64,000 nucleotides of DNA from Helichrysum umbraculigerum (taxonomy: Eukaryota; Streptophyta; Magnoliopsida; Asterales; Asteraceae), in assembly GCA_949592205.1 (NCBI GenBank), contig CATIUR010000005.1, positions 92,629,277-92,693,276 on the forward strand, in the 5' to 3' direction. How positions within the stretch are numbered: position 1 is the first letter of the stretch; every line of letters starts with the position of its first letter. This document shows positions 36,462 to 49,818 of the stretch, in pieces. The notes beneath the pieces were generated by a model. It ran no database searches. It worked only from the letters and a program-made list of their open reading frames with translations, and was not told where the DNA came from. Made by a program: the position numbers and the translations under genes.

Positions 36462-39400
36462 ATGTCTTCTAGTTCCAATGTTCCTGGTGATTCGAATTCA
36501 TTTGTTGGTGAATCTACTGGTAAGTGTATACTAACTATTTTATTGTCTATAAAATTCATGCTTTTTTGTTTATTTGTTGTAATTGTGCTAAAATGCATTT
36601 TGATTAATGTTATTTTTGTAGCTCATGTTATTGCTTCCAGTTCCAATGTTCCACTGGAATCTAATCTTATTCTTCCTGATTCTACTGGTAAGTTTGTTAT
36701 ATTTAATTGTGTTAACATTACTCATGTTGCATATTATTAATTTTATGATGATTTTTAGAATTATTTTGTTGCTTTTATTTATGTAACTTTCCATATTCCA
36801 AATGATGAAGATTATGATAGTATGCACTGTGATGCGTCTTAAGATAGGCTTACATTGAAGTGACATATATTGATACTTGTTAAGAACAGTATGCACTGTG
36901 ATGCACTTAAGATATGTCTACATCGAATTGACATATATTGATACATGTTACCACCCATTTTGATGACTTGTAATAGTATGCACTGTGATGCTTCTTAAGA
37001 TAGGCTTACATCGAAGTTTACATTCTGAATAATATACACTGGAAGTGCAGTCACACGCGCATCTACTTTATTAAGATTAATCGACATTTGAAATTGCTTA
37101 AACTTTGCGACTTTGTTTAATCTAGTGTTAAAAGGATCAAAGACACCACAGGCCTATAAGAACTATGAGACAAAAATACATATTAACACCCCATGTGCAT
37201 ATTTTTGTATTTTGTATGTTTAGCATAAGTTTACATCATAGTGATTTATGTAAATACATATTAACACCCCATGTGGATGTGTACTACTAGCATGCAGTTG
37301 ATGCATATTAACACCCATGTTAAACTATATTTATGCATCTGAACATAATTTTACTTGTCGAACATTATCATTTATTTAGTTTATTTTTATTTGTTTTATT
37401 AGGTGGTGATTCAGTTACAAAGAGGCATGTTCTTTCATCATTTGAAAAAGAATATCCAGATGGCACAAAATTATGGTTTCCTATTGTTCCTGATTCGTTT
37501 AAGCCCATAATTGGTTCTGTTTTCAATTCGTATGATCATTGTTTTAGTTTCTATGAATCATATGCTGAGGTTAGTGGTTTTGATGCTAAGAAATCATCAC
37601 AGAATTGTTTTGAAGATGGGTCTGTGAAGTATAAAGTTTATAGGTGTAATAAATCTGGTTTTTCTAAGAAGTTAGCTGTCGACACTTTGAAACATGTTCC
37701 TGAACCGGTTGTTGAACCTGCTGTTGAGCCTTCTCGTAAACGTAAAAAGCGTGTTAAAAAAGTTAGTAACCGTAAATCGTCTTCTATCAAGACAGGTTGT
37801 GATGCTAGCTTGAGATGCAAATTTTTGAAAGGGAAGTGTGTTGTAACTAAGTTTTTTGAGGGTCATAACCACAAGCTTGTTTCCGAGTCTAATAAGAATC
37901 AAATGCTTAAGAAACGAAGATTAGATGTAGATGATATGCAACATCTTCATGATTTGAGTAGTCGATCGAACATTGGTCCTACCATTGCTCACCGTTTAAA
38001 ATGTGATCTTAGTGGTGGCTTTGATATGGTCGGTCCTAGTAGTCTAGATTACAAGAATTTCAAATGCGATATGAATTGGTTTGTTGGTGAAAGTGATGCC
38101 CACATTGCTATAGAGAATCTTCTTAGGAAAAAAGAAGATCTTTCAAACTTTACTTGCGAGTATTTTTGTGACGATGACGGTTCTCTACTCGGTGTTTTTT
38201 GGGCCGACAACGTTTGTAAACTCAATTATCAAGAGTTTGGTGATATTGTTTGCTTCGATGCGACGTATGGGACGAATAAGTATGCTTTTTTCCCTTTATC
38301 AAATGCATTATTTGTTTCATTTTTTTCCTGTTATAATCTGATTAGAACATTAAATCTGATGTTGTTAATTTATTTTCAGATATAATATGAAGTTTGTTCC
38401 GCTTACGGGTGTTGATAATCACAAACGACTTGTTATCTTTGGAGCTGCACTGTTATCCAGTGAATCCATAACATCATTCAATTGGTTTCTTGATTGTTTC
38501 TTAAAAGTCTTTCCAACTGAACCGGACCTAATTGCTACTAACCAAGATCCAGCTATTAAAGAGGCAATTCGTGTTAAATTTAAAAGTGCCAAACACCGGT
38601 TTTGCATGTGGCATATAAGTCAGAAACTTGTTGACAAGGTATGTTTTTTACGTATAAATATAATGTCCAATTTAATATATCTTAATATTCATTGAAGTGA
38701 CATATATTGATAGGCTTACATTGATGCGCCTTAAGATAGGCTTACATTGAAGTGACATATATTGATACATGTTAATAACAAGTATGCATTGTGATGCTTC
38801 TTAAGATAGGCTTACATCGAAGTGACATATATTGATACATGTTAACACCAGTATGCACTGTGATGCATCTTAAGATAGGTTTACATCGAATTGACATATA
38901 TTAATACATGTTAACACCCCATGTGGATGACTACTAGTAGTATGCAGTTAGATGCAAATTAACACCCATTGTTAATATTTATTGTATCTAAATATTAATT
39001 TTGGTTATTATCATTTGTTACGATTTATTTTATGTTAAGTATTTGTTTGAAGGTGTATATTAAGTTACATTGAATAATATTTTAACATTATTTGTTTATG
39101 TTGTTTTAGGTTGATTATGTTTTGTATACCAATAAGAATTTTCAGAAGAGAATGAATTATATTTTTTGGAATCAAGAAATGACACCTGAGAAGTTTGAAA
39201 CACGATGGAAATCAGTAGTTGATGATTTTGGATTGCATGATTTGAGGTGGTTCAATGATTTGTATGAATTGAAGGAAATGTGGGTACCTTGTTATTTTAT
39301 GGATCTTCCCATGAATGGCTTAATGAGGACTTCATCACTTTCCGAAAGTGAAAATGCATTTTTCAAGAGATGCAAGAACAAACAATCGACTTTAGTTGAT

Positions 39401-40855
39401 TTCTTTTCAAGATTCGATGCTGCTATGGAAAAGCAGCGTCACAATAATAGGTTGCTTGAATATGAGATGGAAAACAAGTCTGTCAACTGTTTGACCCCCA
39501 AAAAGATTGAGCTTCATGCTAGGGACGTTTACACGCCTTCTTTATTCTTGTTAGTTCAAGAAGAAATTGAAAAAGCTTCGTTATCGTGTGCTCAAACCAG
39601 CTGTGTAACTGATGGAGACAAACAGCTCTGCATAGTGCAAGAAAAATTCCCTCCTCCTTGTCCGAAGTGGAATTACAAGGTAATTTGATTTAACTATTTC
39701 GTGTTTTCTTTTTTTTTTTTCCATTTAATTCTATATTTCTAAATAGTTTTAGTAGTTTGCACTATGACATGTTATCATACTTCGAAAAACAGCATTATAA
39801 TGTAAATGTTATGTTAGTATGCATCACTGTTCCTTGTTATCTGTTTGTTGGCAATCTAAATTAGATTGGACTGTTTTGGATTCATATGCCCCATGCTCTT
39901 TTAGCTTTGTAAGTACTTGTTGTCTGTTTCTTGGCTGAGCTTTGTATTCTGGTTGTGCTCCATCTTGAAGCTTTCCTTTTTGGTTTCTTTATAAAATTTT
40001 TGCTTTTCCAAAAAAAAAAAAAAATATGCATCAAAGTTCCTCCTGTTAACATGATAACAGTACTAACAGTACGCACCATGATGCATGTTAACATACACTT
40101 TTAGTGCTGTTTATTTTAAATGTTAATTTTTATTTTTTAAAAATGTTAATTTTCTTATTCAGGTGGATTTTGATCCAGTCAGCGGTGAATCCAATTGTTC
40201 GTGTTTGTTATTTGAACGTGAAGGTCGCTTATGTCGTCACATATATTGTGTGTATGATATTAACGACATTTATTCTATTCCCAATAAGTACATTCTTAGG
40301 AGGTGGACAAAGGAAGCATCTGAAACTTTTAATTTGTTAAGTTTGGATGTTGATCCTGTAGGTGAGTGTTTTAAACTAGGTAAAGATGCTTTCAACAAGC
40401 TCGGAAAAGTTGTTTCTCATTTGAAAAATGATAGAGAGAAGCTATCGGATTTTAGTGGTAAATTTGATCTATTTTTGCAAGAGTTTGCTGATGGAAAAGC
40501 AGATGAGCAATCATCTTCTAGCAGAGTTGAAAAAAATCAGCAAGTTTATGGATTCTCTAAGCCAACTAAAGTTTCCATTTATCCTCCTAAGAACGTTCGT
40601 AACAAAGGTCAACGTTCTTCAAAGAGGTATACTAGTGCACGAGAAAAAGCTGTCAAGAAACAGGTTAAAAGAAGAGAATGTCAGTATTGTTTTGAAACTG
40701 GGCATAATATTAGGAGTTGCCCAGAAAGAATTGCAGATGAGTTGAAACAATATGAAGATAATGAAGATGATGATGCTCAATTTGAAGAAGACGAAGATGT
40801 CGATGAAGATCCTGAAAATGAAGATTCTGATGATGAACTTTCTGATGAATTCTGA
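36462..40855 (+). CDS. MULE transposase, FAR1/MURA type, six exons, intact
   Basis: Exons: 36462-36519, 36622-36687, 37403-38279, 38380-38638, 39110-39679, 40163-40855. All introns are GT-AG and phases join without a stop, giving 840 aa. Exons 1 and 2 are short Ser-rich repeats of each other (SSSNVP). A FAR1-type zinc finger follows (Cys123, Cys174, Cys180, His196, His198) with a basic KRKKRVKK stretch. The MULE transposase core has Asp327 (CFDATYG), Asp390 (NQDPAI), the C/H motif HRFCMWH and Glu499 (SLSESENAFF), so the DDE triad is complete. A SWIM zinc finger (Cys622, Cys624, Cys634, His636), a CCHC knuckle (783-796) and a strongly acidic tail follow. The protein would bind MULE ends and cut and join DNA in the nucleus. 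It could also be read as a FAR1-related (FRS) gene, but the position inside terminal repeats favours transposase. Confidence 0.88.
36825..37330. repeat. MULE dispersed repeat cluster in transposase intron 2
   Basis: At least three units of the MULE-private repeat, built from GTATGCACTGTGATGCATC, then a TTAAGATAGGCTTACAT block, GACATATATTGATACATG and TTAACACCCATGTG. Unit order is constant but completeness varies. Confidence 0.85.
38690..38960. repeat. MULE dispersed repeat cluster in transposase intron 4
   Basis: Three near-tandem units of about 85-90 bp with the same sub-blocks as at 36825-37330. The exon borders on either side are untouched. Confidence 0.88.
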
Positions 40856-42158
40856 TATTGTTTACTCACTTTCATTTTATTGTAGTATTCTCTTCAAATT
40901 TTTAAGAAACTATGAATTGATATTTCGAGCTACTGCCAATTGTTATCCATTGGTTTAATTTTTTTGATACTTAAATTTTGTAATGTTAAGCACTTGTTAA
41001 CTATCAAAATCTATTCAGTCAATGTTTTTTTGTGATGGTTTTTGCAGTCTAATTTTTTTATTTAATTGTATCGTCTTTTGCAAATAATTCTATGATATAT
41101 CTGAGTGCATTCTACTAGTACCCAGTACACATGGGTGTTATCATGTATCGATATACTTTAATTTGATATTTTTATATTTTATGGTGCATCCGAATGCATA
41201 CTATTAGCACTTATCATGTATAAAAGCAACCTTACAAAAAAATTTTGATAATTTTTCGTACATATATTAGAGCAACCTTACACTTGTTTACGAACATCCA
41301 ATAGTTACAAACTCTTATTAAACGAAAAAACTAACCCACGTTTACTTTAAGAGTCTATGCTCTATACCCGTTGTTTAAAAAAAAAATATTACTTTTGCAA
41401 TTTTGTCATATTTATTCACAGAAATATGTTAACACCCATGCGTATTAGGGTTTAGGGTTTAGTATAAGTTATGGTTTAAAATTTTATAAAGCGTTTAGGG
41501 TTTGGGTTTTGGGGTTAATACCCTAAACGCAACACTCTAATACTTGTTAGTTACAAATGAAACTCACAAAAAATATTAATATGCACTGTGATGCATATTA
41601 ATATTTGTTTTACATTGAAGTATATCGACACATGTTAACATCCATGTGCACAAGTGCTAACATTACACACTTTAATGCATCATAACAACGGTTAATATCA
41701 TAGTGACGTATATTGATACATATTTTACACTCATATGTACAACTAATTAATAGTACGCACTTTGATGCATCATAACATTGGTAAACATTAAAATGAAATA
41801 AATCAATACATGTTAAACTCCAACGTGTACGAGTACTAATAATACGAACTTAGATGCATCATAACATCAGTAAAACAATAGTAAAGTATCAAGACATGTT
41901 AACACCCATAAGTATGAGTACTAGTACTATGCACTATGATGCATCATAACATTATATGCAAAAGATCACACATTGAACCATGACACTTCATAGTTGTTTA
42001 TCCTATCTATTTAGGATATAGAAATAACATTGTCAAGATTTAAGATACTAATAATCTAAAAGTTTTTGTTTTGGAACACACATTATATTTTACTGTCACT
42101 CATTATGACAGTCTTCGTACACTCTCCCATCATCCCATTCCATCAATATATCAGTTGC
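40856..42158. repeat. Spacer between transposase and ULP1-A, with MULE repeats
   Basis: Holds MULE-private repeat units at about 41100-41200 and 41570-41960 and a telomere-like block at 41445-41545. No gene. The transposase and ULP1-A are convergent, so this spacer must hold both 3' ends. Confidence 0.75.
41445..41545. repeat. Telomere-like repeat block, second copy
   Basis: Degenerate TTTAGGG units end in CCCTAAACGCAACACT. This right border, and the phrase AAAGCGTTTAGGGTTTGGG, are shared with the foldback element core at 6190-6430, so the two derive from one family. Confidence 0.75.
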
Positions 42159-44173
42159 CTATTTGTTTGCCGTTTCCAGTATTTTACGTTTCTCTGCTTC
42201 TTTATGGCTTCTTTCAAATTGTTCATACCTCTTCATTACCTCTGCCTGCTTTTCATTGATTTCGTGGGTAATAATTTTGACTGCATACTTAGTCCTAAGC
42301 TCTGTCAACTGCTTCAGTTGAGCCTTCCCTTCTTTTTCTAACCCACAGTTCCAATTGTTGAGTCCATTGAAGTTTTCCATGTGCCGCATTAGGAATACTC
42401 CACAATCCGTTCCATTCTCTTTGGTTCTCCACTTCATTCGTCTTCTTGTAATCCTTGCTTTCTCGAAGCTTTCTGCTCTTGGGTGTTCAACATTCTTTAA
42501 ATAGCAGACAAACAACTTTACCTAATAACAATCATTTTGAGTTGTAGTGTTAGTAGCATTACATATATTATATGTGTTTGCATCTAGTCATTTCTACTTA
42601 CCACATTTTGCGGTACTCCTAGATATTTCGCATCGAAATCTGGTTGGTTGCTGCTGTTGTCGAGTAAATCTATTATTCCCGCTTTCATGTTGAACACCAT
42701 TACATAATAATGGCTGCTGTAGCAAATTGGAAAGAAAACCTGCATTAGTACATAATATCATTTTATAATACTGTTATATATAATCATCATAATGTTGTTA
42801 TATATTTGTACATACCAGGTCAATATTCTTAAATGACGTTAATCTTTCATCATGTTGCATTATGTTTTCAACAATTGCCTTCTTGAAAACTTCATTGTTT
42901 TCATCTGTTGCACCATCCTCCAGCATGTTCTTCTTCTGCAACAGATAATATGTATATATTTATATTTATCAGTTTATAGTTTTACAGTTTGACATTTTTT
43001 TTATAGTTTTATTCTTACCAGTACATAAGTTGGCAGGAAATATCGTTTGGGTGATCCGGGTTGAGCATATTTCTCTTCAGCATTGAGACATGTGGCCCAA
43101 ACGTCTATTACATCTGCAAAGATCCAGTTAGGGTGCACCAAGCTTGCTAGCGATATGCTAAAACAGAATGCACCTCGGTTGCTGTTAAAGACGACAGTCC
43201 TGCAAATATAATCAACTATATATCTTAACGTCGTTTTTCTCATGAGTAATAACTTCAAATATAATTAACAATATTTCTTCCAATAACATCAATTTTATAA
43301 AAAGTTTATGTTTTACCCGGGATCTTCCAAGAAACAGGCCAAATATCTTGCTATTTTCCTTTCAATCAATTGTACTCTCTCTTTTATCTCTACTTCTCTT
43401 TGTTTATATGGTGACCTGTAAACATGTGAGATTTGTCGTTCCCTTTTATTTCTTTGTGGTGACTTTCCTTCGTCATCCTCTTCTTCATTTGGGTCTTCAT
43501 TATTTTCTGAATTCCTTTCACTTTCTGTCCTGTCGCTCAAATAATGCCCATCCTCTTCTTCTTCATTAACTTCTGGTTGTTCTGTTGATATGTGCTTAAG
43601 AACATTTACTATCGTATTACTTGGATCTGCTTGATCACTGAAACTGGATGGAAATGGAGTTGACGAAGTATATCTTCTTGAATGATCACCCTTGTGAAAA
43701 GTAGAACTTATATCATGACAATCTTCATTTGGAGTGTAATGAACGGGTGTGATTGTTGTGGAGATTGTTTCTTTGGTTTCAAAGATCTTTTTCACTTTAT
43801 CAGATATCTCCTTGAATACTTTCAATTCTGGGTACATTAGCAGAGCTGCATCCATTTCTTCCTTGTACCCAACAATGTATTTGTATCTCAATTTCAGATT
43901 GTGTTCCAACTCCTAACCATTATGTTAAAGATATATTAGTTAATATTTTTTTAACTAATAGTTATCTGTAAACGGAAATTGATTATATAACATATAATTA
44001 TGAGATATGATATAACAAACTCGTCCAACATTTATCTACAATGAAACGAACTCATTAATATAAGTCATTATAATTAAAGGAGATTTTAGCACACATACAG
44101 CTTAACACATACCCTTCTATTGCTACTTCTTTGATATGTTTAGCTTCAATTTAAGCATCGAATCGAATAGTTA

Positions 44174-44190
44174 ATGTGTGTGTGTGTGTA

Positions 44191-44265
<75 letters not shown>
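44174..44265. repeat. (TG)n/(TA)n compound microsatellite in ULP1-A intron
   Basis: TG repeats (44174-44208) pass into TA repeats (about 44209-44266) in the intron between exons 4 and 5. Confidence 0.96.
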
Positions 44266-45208
44266 TAGTTGTGTACATACCTCTTTTGTGAAAGCATTCT
44301 CGATTAATTCTTCACTCCCTGATTGTATTTCCCTTTCTTCATCTTCATTGATAACTTCGACGTGCCCAAATCCTCCTAATGCAATTTCTGCATTCTGTCT
44401 TTCAACCAATTTGTTCGTTGCCCACTCTGCTATAGCAGGTCTTTGTCATGGCACGTACACAGTTCCGCAATTGGTTGAGTTAACATAATGCAACTGTTTT
44501 CACATTTATATAAATCAGTAAATACGTTTTATATTTTTACAGTAAATTTAAATAACAAAAAATGTTGGAAGTACTTACCACAAGACATGTAACTGATCCA
44601 ACAAACCAATCACCAGTTCTTTCATCTTTCCAGCTTCTCACTCCTTCTTTCAAGCAACTGAGCATATACCCACACCAATCTAACTTCTTTATTTTCTCTT
44701 CGTCTTTCACTCATATCAGAAACTTGAAATTTGCTGCTCCATTATGATTTCCCTCAATGATTGTGGATGCACATAGGACAAGGAAGTCAAGTATAAAAAT
44801 CCATCCAAATTGCTTCTTTTTTACTATCCTGTCCAAAATGTTTGGTGGAGTAATTCTGCGACATGAGTATTGACTTCTCCATAACTTTGAATTTTGATCA
44901 CCTCTTTTAGGCCGTACGCTTGTTTCAATTTGCTCATCTCCCAATGGCAATCCAAACATCTTATTGATGCTCTGTCTTGTTATTTCGATGTTACCAGATG
45001 GTATTTCTATTGCTCCAGTCTCATGGTTGAAGTGTTCAACACAAAAATACCCCAATCCTAATGGAATTTTGTTAAACTCCATTTCTAAAATCCTTCCAAA
45101 TCCTATCCTTCTAACCACGTCCATTTGTTTTGGACTCATCTTCTTGGTTGCATCATATAAACAGTTTGGAGAAACTCTTGTTTGTAGTCTACTGTAATCA
45201 CATTCTGC

Positions 45209-45237
45209 TACCTTTTCTTCATCTTCTTCCTCTTCTT

Positions 45238-45270
<33 letters not shown>

Positions 45271-45372
45271 TGTCTTCTTCTTCTTGTTCTTCTCTTTCTT
45301 CTTCTTCTTCTTCTTCTTCTTCTTCTTCTTCTTCTTCTTCTTCTTCTTCTTCTTCTTCTTCTTCTCGTCCTC
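45209..45372. repeat. GAA/GAG microsatellite coding a poly-glutamate run in ULP1-A
   Basis: A CTT/CTC repeat on the plus strand reads as nearly uninterrupted Glu codons (with rare Arg, Gln, Asp, Lys) on the minus strand. The perfect CTT core is about 45297-45365. Confidence 0.95.
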
Positions 45373-45549
45373 CTTCTCCTCTTTCATTCTCTTCTTTTTC
45401 TGATTCCATTTCTTCTTCATTATTTATCCTCCGTTTCTTGTGAAATGCAACCTTTTTTTTTGCTTTTCGCTTCCTTCTCACTATTTTTGTTATATGTTCC
45501 TCTTCTGCATTGACATTAATTACTTATGTTTGTGAAATGTATATCAACC

Positions 45550-46207
45550 ATGCCTCATTATTATATCAAAAATTATACTTATGGGTGTTATGATGCATCA
45601 TAGTGCATAGTGCATATAATGTTATGATGCATCATAGTCCATAAGATTTTCCAGCTTTGTTATTAAAAAGAATGTATATAAGTATATTAAACGTGTTTAT
45701 CCAAACTCAACTAATGCTGTCTAGCTAACAAAGCTGGTGAAAAATGAAATCACCAGCAGTGAAAAATGAGTATAGAATGACACACTAGAAGAGTTGCAAT
45801 ACACTGGTAAGTGGTAACAGTCATTCTTTGCTAGCTAATGAATCCGTTGCATCTTATCCTCACATGATCCCAACAAGTCCGACACCTGCACCCGACTTGT
45901 GCTCATAAACTTCTTCCAACAAACTCACCAGCTGCAGTTCAAGTGCTAAATCCCAATACAATAATAGTCTAGGCAGGGTAAATCAAGTAATCCCTCCACC
46001 AGGGTAGCTAGACAGCATTAGTTGAGTTTGGATAAACACGTTTAATATACTTATATACATTCTTTTTAATAACAAAGCTGGAAAATCTTATGGACTATGA
46101 TGCATCATAACATTATATGCACTATGCACTATGATGCATCATAACACCCATAAGTATGAGTACTAGTACTATGCACTATGCCTCATTATTATATCAAAAA
46201 TTATACT
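45550..46207. repeat. Inverted duplication flanked by 30-bp direct repeats in a ULP1-A intron
   Basis: Direct 30-bp copies (starting ATGCCTCATTATTATATC) lie at 45550-45579 and 46178-46207. Between them two arms of about 150 bp (near 45583-45733 and 46007-46155) are inverted copies, sharing the block with AAACGTGTTTATCCAAACTC. The arms also contain MULE-private repeat sub-blocks. The stretch between the arms (45735-46005) is single copy. It lies in the intron between exons 2 and 3. Confidence 0.85.
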
Positions 46208-46735
46208 GTAAACTGATATAATATTCCATATCAGTACATAGATAATATTCAACATCATGCATACTAACCTAATGTCAACCTTTTTTTGTTGTTTTTCCCT
46301 CCATCTTCTTTCTCACCTAGTGGTTTTTTTCTATTTCCTGTTGTACAAAAAAATCAAACAACAATAATCCCAACCTTAGGTTCTATTTAACTAAAATAAT
46401 CCCAACTTGGAAATGTTATCTTCAACAGCTTAAGAAATGTTGTCTCATGATAGAAATATATAATGCTACTGGAAAACTTATCTCTTAATTCAAAATACTT
46501 ATAAAAGCACAACCCAAACTTATGAATACTTATAATACAGAACAATGCAGTCATTTTAGTACATACACAAGTAAATTATTAATTTCATCAAACATATTAT
46601 AAAATAAACCCTAATGCAGTCATTATTAATTTCTACAAATACCACTATTCTTATCAAAATAAAAAATGACGATCACTTACGTAGTCTTGTTGTGTATTCT
46701 ATCAGAGTAACATCATCGTCCCGAGAAGTACTCAT

Positions 46736-47923
46736 TGTTCGATTTGAAGTGAGGGTTTTTTGAAAGAGATTAAATGAGGGTTTTGTAGGAGCGGTAATGA
46801 GTATAAATGAGGGTTCCGTATGAAATGAGGGTTTTTTGTGATGTTGGTGTGAAGCGGTTTGAAAAAATGTTTATAGAATAAACGAGGGTTCCGTATGAAA
46901 TGAGGGTTATAAAATGTTTTATCATTTTTTGAAATTAAATTAAAGTATTTCTTTTTTAGATAATTGATTTAATTATATTTATTTACTTATTATTTTTAAA
47001 ATTTTATTACTTATGTAAACTGTTTTTATTAAAAAAATTTATTTTTATTGTTATAACAAATAGTATTTCATTAATTTTTAAATATTAAGATTTCTAGTGT
47101 TTGTAATTTTAATTACTAATAATAGTGTGCACTATGATGCATTTTAATTTTACTTTGTAATGGTTTCATATAAATACATGTAAACTTATAATATTATGCA
47201 TTGTGATACATATTAATTTTCATTTTACACTGAAGTGTTGTATATCGATACATTTTGGCATTTGTAACATAGATTCATAAAGTATAAACAGATAACGTTA
47301 AATAATCGTATTCTATTTAATTTTCTTTCTCAAAGTACCACGTCTTTTAAATTTCAACATAGTGTGCACTGTGATGCATATTAATTTTGTATTGTACTGG
47401 TTTCATATAAATACATGTTAAAATCCATGTGTCCGAGTACTAATAACACGAACCTCGATGTATAATAACATTTGGTTAATATCATAGTGAAGTCTATCGA
47501 TACATGTTAACACCCATGTGTACGAGTACTAATAGTACTAATAGCTTTTCACCATTAAAAAAGTTAATTTATCTCTCATTATTTTCTCAACAATGTGAGA
47601 AGGTTCGCTAGTTATTAGTATTTCAAAATTTTGGGGCAATTAGCAAATAAAAAGGAAAAGAACCCAATATTGGAAGAACTAGACCCACACATAATATTTA
47701 CACATAATATTTAACACCCATAAGTATGAGTACTGGTACTATGCACTATGATGCATCATAACATTATTTGCAAAAGATCACACACTGAGCCATGACACTT
47801 CATAGCTGTTTATGAAATCTCATACTAAAAAAGCTGTCATTATATGTGACAATTGTTTAAAATTATAAAATTAAAGTAATAAAAAATAAAGCAGTGGATA
47901 ACAAATGTCTTTAACTAAAAATA
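46736..47923. repeat. Upstream region of ULP1-A with MULE repeats
   Basis: ATGAGGGTTT-type short repeats at 46755-46915 lie just upstream of the ULP1-A start and may be part of its promoter region. From 47105 to 47770 there are several MULE-private repeat units. The nested Gypsy begins at 47924. Confidence 0.7.
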
Positions 47924-48730
47924 TGTAACACCCGGTCAAAAAGGCCAATTTTCACGCCTATTTTAAACTTTAAACAATCGTATTTAGTACGTATTACTTT
48001 TAGATAATGTGTTATTATTTTAATAAACGTTATTTACACGGGAAATATTAAAATATTTTAGAACATAAATCGTTTTGTTTAAAACGTAATTTAGCTAGAC
48101 GAAACTTAAATACTTTCGTATCATCTAAAAATGATATATTAGAAAACTAAAACGACTCGTACGACTTAAACTTAAACATTTTATTTTTATAAAATGTTCC
48201 AACTCGAAACCATTATTAATTATACGAATAAATATTACGAAATTTAAAAACATTATTTATTTTACAAACGGGTAACGAAACACGGGTATTTGACACTGTG
48301 GTTGGAGACCACAGTCCGCGAAGCGGGATCTGGAATTGGGTAAAACCCACCTCCACCCCACCTCACTCTCCCATTCCCTTTCATTTTACACACACAAACA
48401 CTCTCCACCCAATTACCACAAATTTTCGGAACTACAAATCGACCCACGAATTTTACATTTTCGGAATCACCAACAAGAGAGGAACAACATTTACAAAGGC
48501 AACATCATCATCTTCTTCCTCGTTTGACCTCGATTCGCAATTGTAAGAAATTCCTAAATTTTTAGATTTAATCATTTTAGTGTAATGTTTGGGTGTAATA
48601 ATGTTTACACAACTTAGTTATAACCTAAACAACCAAGAAACCACGATTTTTCAGCTTGAAAATGAGTTTGATTTGCGATTTTGGCCGGAAAAACGCGAAA
48701 CCCGAAAGTTTCTGGGCTGCTGTTCTTGAG

Positions 48731-48964
48731 TGCGACACAAGCCTTGTGTCGCATGGATTACTCATGCGACACAACCCTTATGTCGTATTCTTGTGTCGTA
48801 CCTTGTGTCGCAGACTCCATGCGACACAACCCTTATGTCGCTATTGATTTAGCATCACACGCATTATGCGACACAACCACTGTGTCGCAGAGCTTCTGTG
48901 TCGCACTATGCGACACAATGATTGTGTCGCATGACACATTTTTGTGTCGCATGTTATGTCGCAG
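48731..48964. repeat. TGCGACACAA / TTGTGTCGCA inverted-repeat array (5' LTR)
   Basis: Five forward copies of TGCGACACAA and about ten copies of its complement (some as TTATGTCG) alternate within 234 bp. Adjacent pairs form hairpins, the first an 11-bp stem with a single-base centre at 48731-48753. The same array recurs in the 3' LTR at 54965-55198. Confidence 0.9.
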
Positions 48965-49818
48965 AAAACAGAAAATAACCAAATTTTTCTAAGTATCGGA
49001 AGACGTTTTCAAGTGACAATTTAAATACGAAAACTCGAACCCAATAATAATATGAATTATTATTACGATTTCCCCAATCAAGAACCACACTTACAAACCT
49101 ACGAAATCTCTCGTGTTTAGGACACTAGGAGATCATATTTGGACACGACTCGTTACATTAGGACGCTAGCTCCTCAGGTGAGTTCATAGCCCCTCCTTTT
49201 TACTGTTTTCACTGATTTCGGGGGAGATACATACTCATGATTTACTTACTTTTCATTGGTAAATGAATTTACAACTGCTTTACAAATGTTTGCAAATGAC
49301 ATATTAGATTCCAACACCCTCGAGACAACTGTACATCATATGCAAGCTAAGTGTGCCTTAGCAAGACAACAACTAGAATTATACAAGGAACAACATTTAA
49401 ACACTTCGTCACATCGACGATTCAGTATTACTAGATTTGGCTAGTTTACTCGTGAAACACAACCTAGAGACCACACTTACTAATCAAGTCACGATTTATA
49501 GAACCGACTGATAGTATCCATCATTTAAGTGCTGCAGGTACTTTTCGACAACTAAGTGATATAATGACACACTTAGGCATTATGTACTAATCCGAATAGC
49601 TAGGTGACATTTATACGCATCTAGACATGACATGCTACGCCCATCATCTAGGCGGTGATTAGTCACACTTAGATGCATTGTGAACACTAAACTTTACTCA
49701 TAGGTGTAGATTGTTAGATTACACCTTCAATATTACCGTAGGGTAATAAACGCACATAAATTGAGTGTAATGTTTATCTGTAGATAGCTTACACTAATTT
49801 ATGCATACATAAACTGTT

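Larger units (their letters stand above)
42159..46735 (-). pseudogene. ULP1/SENP-type C48 protease gene A, catalytic triad kept, two nonsense codons
   Basis: Nine exons in transcription order: 46735-46681, 46337-46317, 45504-44579, 44493-44281, 43912-43317, 43199-43019, 42935-42816, 42739-42602, 42521-42159. The phases join into an 870-codon frame. The N-terminal part has a basic region, a long Glu run and a domain (KKMSPKQ to GLPLGDEQ) common in plant transposon-borne ULP1 proteins. The C48 core has His714 (SSHYYVM), Asp731 (LLDNS), Asn786 and Cys790 (NGTDCGVFLMRHM). In-frame TGA codons stand at 44711-44713 and 44446-44448, each plausibly from CGA. C48 proteases cut SUMO or related modifiers from proteins; in MULEs the role is unknown. 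As it stands the protease domain lies downstream of both stops, so no active enzyme is expected from the full message. Confidence 0.85.
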
